NCBI RefSeq assembly: GCF_009735625.1 | Contig: NZ_CP046244.1 | Coordinates: forward strand, 2,962,909 to 3,026,908 | Length of the DNA stretch: 64,000 bases | Reading direction: 5' to 3' | From: Moorella glycerini | GTDB lineage: Bacteria > Bacillota > DSM-521 > Neomoorellales > Neomoorellaceae | In this document: piece after piece, positions 60,539-64,000 of the stretch | How positions within the stretch are numbered: position 1 is the first letter of the stretch | How the letters are laid out: every line of letters starts with the position of its first letter | Made by a program: the position numbers and the translations under genes | The notes under the pieces: model-generated | What the model saw: only the letters and a program-made list of their open reading frames with translations | The model's database searches: none | Told to the model about the DNA's origin: nothing

Positions 60539-63052
60539 CTATTTAGCAAGAACCGGCAGGTTTTTCAACTGGTCGTATTGTTTGGCCAGGCCGGCATCGG
60601 CCTTCTCCACCTGGGCCAGGAGCTGATTGGCCCGGTCGGTATCTCCCTGGTGATAAGCGAGTATTGCCTGCCAGAGCTGGACTTCAGACTTTATTTGAGC
60701 ATCTTTAGCTGCGGCGTTAAGATTGGCTGCCGCTTCTCTTTCCTGCCCCAGGAAATACTGGCCAATGGCTGCCCGGAGCTGGATGGCCGGGCTCAGGGTC
60801 ACCCCGCCGGGCTGGTGCAGGTCTTTAAATTCTCCCAGACTATCCACTTTTTCCTTCACAGCTGCTGGCAGGGCTGCTGCCTGCTGGAACACCTGCCGCG
60901 CCTTGTCCTGCTGGCCGGCCCGTAGATAGTTAATGCCGGCAGCAGTATAAGCCTGCCCTAAATTCTCCCAGCTGGCGCCCACCCAGGGAGCAACCTGCCG
61001 GGCACGTTCCATGATCGCCAGGGCTTGCTCGACCGCACCATCTTGCCAGTAGGCTTCGGCCAGGCGGCTTAAGACAGCCAGATTGTAGGGCTCTTTATTG
61101 CTGGCAGCCAGGGCCAGGGCCAGGGCTTCCTTAGTTTTCCCTTCCTTCAGGTAAATACCGGCCAGGTCACTGTTATAGGAAGCCGTAAAGGGGTCATAAC
61201 GGCTGGCCTCTTCCAGGTAAGAGGCCGTAGCCCGGAGGTTGTTGCGCTGCAGGGCAGCAGCCGCCTGGCGGGCGCTGGCCACCCCGGCCAGGTAAGAAAC
61301 GCTAAAAAGGACGATGACCAGGGTTGCCAGGGCTGCTCCTGTAACGTAGGCCACCTGCTTATTTTTAAATACTGCCGCGGCCAGGGTCGGCTCCGGTCCC
61401 AGGCGCTGGCCTTCTATACTCCTGGCCAGGCCGAAGCAGGCCCAGAGCATCATGGAGACAGCTCCCAGGGCCAGGTCGAAATCAATGGCGGCATGGAGGC
61501 CGAGGTTCAAGGCAGCCATACCTATAGCCAGGGCCTGGAGGCGTTCTGGGCCGCGGGAAGAACGGTAGTTACCCAGGGCAGTCAGCAGGAAAAACAGCCA
61601 TACAATTCCCAGTACAGCGATGCCCACCAGCCCGGTTTCTACGGCTACCTGGGCGTAATCATTGTGCACTTGGGTGGAATTGTAAAAGTAACTCTGGTAC
61701 TGGCGGTAGGCTGCTTCCCAGCCACCACCGCCGAAGCCAAAGACGGGGCGTTCCCGGACCATCTTCAGCGCATCCCCCGTCCAGATCAGCCGTTCCCGGC
61801 TGCTCTTGGTCTCCAGGTTGATGTCCTGGAGGCGGGCCATAACCTGGGGCGGCAGGAGGCGGGCCAGGATACCGGCCGGTTGCCTGTCCCCTCCTACCGG
61901 GGTTACGGCTAGCTGGTGCTGGGCAAAGAAGACACCGGCTCCCACCAGGATGACCAGGACGGCCACCCCGGCTGCCATGCGCGCCCTGGGGGTCCGCAGG
62001 CTCCAGCCGGCTCCCTGGATAATTAGCTGGCCGGCAAGGGCTACCAGCAGGCCCAGGGCAAACCAGCTCCAGGCCGGGCCGTAGGCTTTGGCTACAGCCA
62101 GGGGAATAAACCGGGCATTGCCTGCCAGGGCGGCGGCGCTGCTGGTCACCAGGTGGGCCAGGGTATTCAGGCGGTAACCCCCGGGCGCCAGCAGCCAGTA
62201 GAAGAAGATAACCAGGGGGAAAACGAGGTAAGCGCCCCGGGAGCCTGTCCCCAGGAAAACCATTAATAACAGGTAGTTGGCCGCGGCGTATAAATACCGC
62301 TGGCGGCTGCCGGCCCGGGCCCAGAGGTAAAAACCGATGATACTGCCGGCACCGGTGTAACTGGCCAGGGCATTGGGGTACTGTAAAGTGGAGTAGAAAC
62401 GCCCGCCCACGAAACCATCTTTAATGTAAACAAGCTCCGTAGCACTAAGCAAAGCCGCCAGGGCGGTTCCAGCTGCGGCCAGGTAAAGGGCATGGAGCAG
62501 GTAGAGGGTACGGCGCTGGCCGCCCAGGCGGGAAGTCAGCCAGAAGGTTAAAAAGTAAAGGAGGACCTTAGCCACTTCAGCTACGGCCAGGCTGCGGCTG
62601 GCCGGCTTGATGGCGGCCAGGATATAAACTACTACCAGGGCCGCGGTCGCCAAATCCAGGGGCCGGTTAAGGAAGGCTACTTCCCGGCGGGACAACTTCC
62701 ACAGGTAAGTAAGGAAAAACAGGGCGGCGGCAAACAGCAAGGTCCAGCGCTGCTCTACCGGGAAAAAGAGGCCGCGAAAAAAAGGCGGGTAAAAGAGGAG
62801 CAACAACAGGCCGGCAAAGGCCAGTAGAAATAAAGTCTGGTTGCCCCCGGCCGGCCAGAAGGGCTCCCCGCTGCTGTTTTTTTCCCTGACGCGGCGCCAG
62901 GGGGTTACTCGGGTATTAGTATCAGGGTTATCTTTAGCGTTATTTACCGTTTGATTTTTCCCGCCTTTGATGGCACTTGTTAAGGGGATTACTTTACCTT
63001 TTCTATGTGCTTCTTTATATGCTTCCCCGGTCTTTCTTTTGCTCCGTGCCAT
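60539..63052 (-). CDS. O-antigen-ligase-like membrane protein with a C-terminal TPR domain
   Basis: 837 residues. A basic start (MARSKRKTGEAYKEAHRKGK) is followed by about 12-14 transmembrane helices to roughly residue 600 with Wzy/WaaL features: long external loop, FGFGGGGWEAAYRQYQSYFY and STQVHNDYAQVAVETGLVG. About 230 residues of TPR-like helical pairs (YLEEASRYDPFTASYNSDLAGIY, LAEAYWQDGAVEQALAIMERA) follow. Likely joins or polymerises cell-surface glycans. Single gene, convergent with nothing; divergent from the ComEC-like gene. Confidence 0.82.
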   Translation of the reverse strand: MARSKRKTGEAYKEAHRKGKVIPLTSAIKGGKNQTVNNAKDNPDTNTRVTPWRRVREKNSSGEPFWPAGGNQTLFLLAFAGLLLLLFYPPFFRGLFFPVEQRWTLLFAAALFFLTYLWKLSRREVAFLNRPLDLATAALVVVYILAAIKPASRSLAVAEVAKVLLYFLTFWLTSRLGGQRRTLYLLHALYLAAAGTALAALLSATELVYIKDGFVGGRFYSTLQYPNALASYTGAGSIIGFYLWARAGSRQRYLYAAANYLLLMVFLGTGSRGAYLVFPLVIFFYWLLAPGGYRLNTLAHLVTSSAAALAGNARFIPLAVAKAYGPAWSWFALGLLVALAGQLIIQGAGWSLRTPRARMAAGVAVLVILVGAGVFFAQHQLAVTPVGGDRQPAGILARLLPPQVMARLQDINLETKSSRERLIWTGDALKMVRERPVFGFGGGGWEAAYRQYQSYFYNSTQVHNDYAQVAVETGLVGIAVLGIVWLFFLLTALGNYRSSRGPERLQALAIGMAALNLGLHAAIDFDLALGAVSMMLWACFGLARSIEGQRLGPEPTLAAAVFKNKQVAYVTGAALATLVIVLFSVSYLAGVASARQAAAALQRNNLRATASYLEEASRYDPFTASYNSDLAGIYLKEGKTKEALALALAASNKEPYNLAVLSRLAEAYWQDGAVEQALAIMERARQVAPWVGASWENLGQAYTAAGINYLRAGQQDKARQVFQQAAALPAAVKEKVDSLGEFKDLHQPGGVTLSPAIQLRAAIGQYFLGQEREAAANLNAAAKDAQIKSEVQLWQAILAYHQGDTDRANQLLAQVEKADAGLAKQYDQLKNLPVLAK

Positions 63053-63193
63053 GGCCAGACCCCTTTCACGTCATGTCCTCCCTATTCATTCGCCGCTTCC
63101 CTATCCTTTTCCTGCTAAAATAAAAAGATAGCCAGAGGCAAACGATATGCCAGCATATTGTAACCCCTTACCGCTAGCTTTGGCGAGATCTTT

Positions 63194-63222
63194 TTGACGA
63201 TAAGTTCTTAAGGTGTTATGCT
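63194..63222 (+). promoter_or_regulatory. Promoter of the ComEC-like gene
   Basis: TTGACG (63194-63199), 17-bp spacer, TATGCT (63217-63222), about 50 bp before the ATG at 63274. Rest of the 220-bp divergent gap shows nothing else. Confidence 0.6.
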
Positions 63223-63273
63223 AAAGAAGGAATGGTAAACCTGGAAGACTTTTCGAACAGCGAGTGATCATAT

Positions 63274-64000
63274 ATGGTAGCAACCATCAGCATCCTGGCC
63301 TTTTTAACTGCCGTCCTCCTCGCGGTTAGTGCCGGGTGGCTTGCTTTGCGCCGGGCCGGAAAAAAGGCCAAACGCCAGGCCTTCTATGCTATCCTCGCTT
63401 TTATCCTCTCCTTGGCTACTGCCTGGGGTAATCTTACCGGAGAACAGCCCCCTTCTCCGGCCAACCAGGCGCGGCCGCCGGTAGCGCAAACAGCTTCCCC
63501 TCCACCAGGAACAGCACCTGACACCTCAACATCGCAAGAAAAGCCTCCGGGCGCCTCAAACCAACCGGCTGCGAGCGGCAAGCTACGCGTTCATTACCTG
63601 GATGTCGGCCAGGGTGATGCCATCCTGGTGCAGATGCCCGATGGCAAGAACATTTTAATCGACGGTGGCACCAGTGATGCCGGGCCGGATGTGGTTCAAA
63701 AATTGAAGCAGTATGGTGTTGAGATACTGGACTTTGTCATTGGCACCCACCCCCATGAGGACCATATCGGCGGCCTGGACCTGGTAATAAATAGTTTCCC
63801 GGTGGGCAAGGTTTACCTACCCCGGGTGACCCATAATACCGACTCTTACCGGGATCTCTTGCTGGCTATAAAAAATAAAGGCCTCAAGGCCACGGAGGCC
63901 AAAGCCGGCGTTGCCCTGCCCCTGGAAGGCAGCATCCAGGCTCTTTTTGTCAGCCCGGCAAGAAAGACCTATGAAGATCTAAACGATTATAGTGCCGTCC
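63274..64000 (+). CDS. ComEC/Rec2-like metallo-beta-lactamase hydrolase (partial)
   Basis: 242 codons to the right edge. An N-terminal segment with two hydrophobic helices, a Pro/Ser/Thr-rich linker (PPSPANQARPP to PPGTAPDTSTSQEKPP), then the hydrolase: LRVHYLDVGQGDAILVQMPDG, ILIDGGTSD and the metal motif THPHEDHIGG. The C-terminus is outside the window. Such free-standing ComEC-type hydrolase proteins are exported or membrane-anchored and may cut nucleic acids or phosphodiesters; competence is not implied. Start supported weakly by GAGTGA. Confidence 0.85.
   Translation, partial: MVATISILAFLTAVLLAVSAGWLALRRAGKKAKRQAFYAILAFILSLATAWGNLTGEQPPSPANQARPPVAQTASPPPGTAPDTSTSQEKPPGASNQPAASGKLRVHYLDVGQGDAILVQMPDGKNILIDGGTSDAGPDVVQKLKQYGVEILDFVIGTHPHEDHIGGLDLVINSFPVGKVYLPRVTHNTDSYRDLLLAIKNKGLKATEAKAGVALPLEGSIQALFVSPARKTYEDLNDYSAV

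Overview
The window comes from a thermophilic acetogen of the genus Moorella or a very close relative. The carbonyl branch of the Wood-Ljungdahl pathway (CODH/ACS, corrinoid protein, methyltransferase) matches my memory of the M. thermoacetica proteins almost residue for residue, including cluster cysteines at the published positions, but with scattered substitutions. A sister species is therefore more likely than M. thermoacetica itself. Assignments rest on motifs and remembered family sequences; no database search was run.

Layout. Bases 1-15.8 kb (minus strand): the acs operon in the order cooC, acsA, acsB, acsC, acsV, acsF, acsD, acsE, followed by hdrC, hdrB and a large hdrA-gltD fusion that runs off the left edge. 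16-24.3 kb: a phasin-like protein, a 39-residue rubredoxin-like protein, an MFS exporter, tRNA-Pro and tRNA-Thr, an orphan adenine DNA methyltransferase with a HicB remnant, a sulfonate/nitrate-type ABC transporter and a glycerol-dehydrogenase-like enzyme. 24.6-31.4 kb: an amidohydrolase, acylphosphatase, a plsY remnant, then a cobalamin-riboswitch-controlled cobK-cbiMNQO cobalt operon. 31.4-38.4 kb: a purine catabolism and uptake region with two purine riboswitches, one before a split molybdenum hydroxylase plus amidohydrolase operon and one before an NCS2 permease. 38.4-49.3 kb: QueT, PPi-type phosphofructokinase, a chromate transporter half, tRNA-Leu, an FtsA-like protein with C-terminal repeats, AzlCD, a molybdopterin oxidoreductase and a NorC/NorB pair. 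49.4-60.5 kb (minus strand): an operon for siroheme-dependent (Ahb) heme synthesis, led by a polyprenyl diphosphate synthase. 60.5-64 kb: an O-antigen-ligase/TPR protein and the start of a ComEC-type hydrolase.

How it fits together. Cobalt uptake and the corrin reductase CobK serve the corrinoid protein AcsCD and methyltransferase AcsE. The precorrin-2 branch (HemA, HemL, HemB, HemC, CobA-HemD, precorrin-2 dehydrogenase) is shared by cobalamin, siroheme and, through AhbA-D, heme for b- and c-type cytochromes such as the nearby NorBC. The two purine riboswitches tie purine import to purine oxidation and both look like ligand-ON switches.

Most unusual signals: (1) an unexplained element of about 85 bp present twice (26451-26535 and 36645-36729), with three CGGAG/CGGGG boxes phased at exactly 11 bp and a TTAAG half-palindrome at fixed distance; (2) the paired purine riboswitches with a shared non-consensus core and ON-type terminators; (3) a NorBC pair lacking a conserved active-site glutamate and the usual heme c methionine; (4) an FtsA-like protein with three C-terminal repeat units; (5) hairpins between genes inside the acs and heme operons; (6) a probable CTG start for ahbC and a probable leaderless start for the heme operon.
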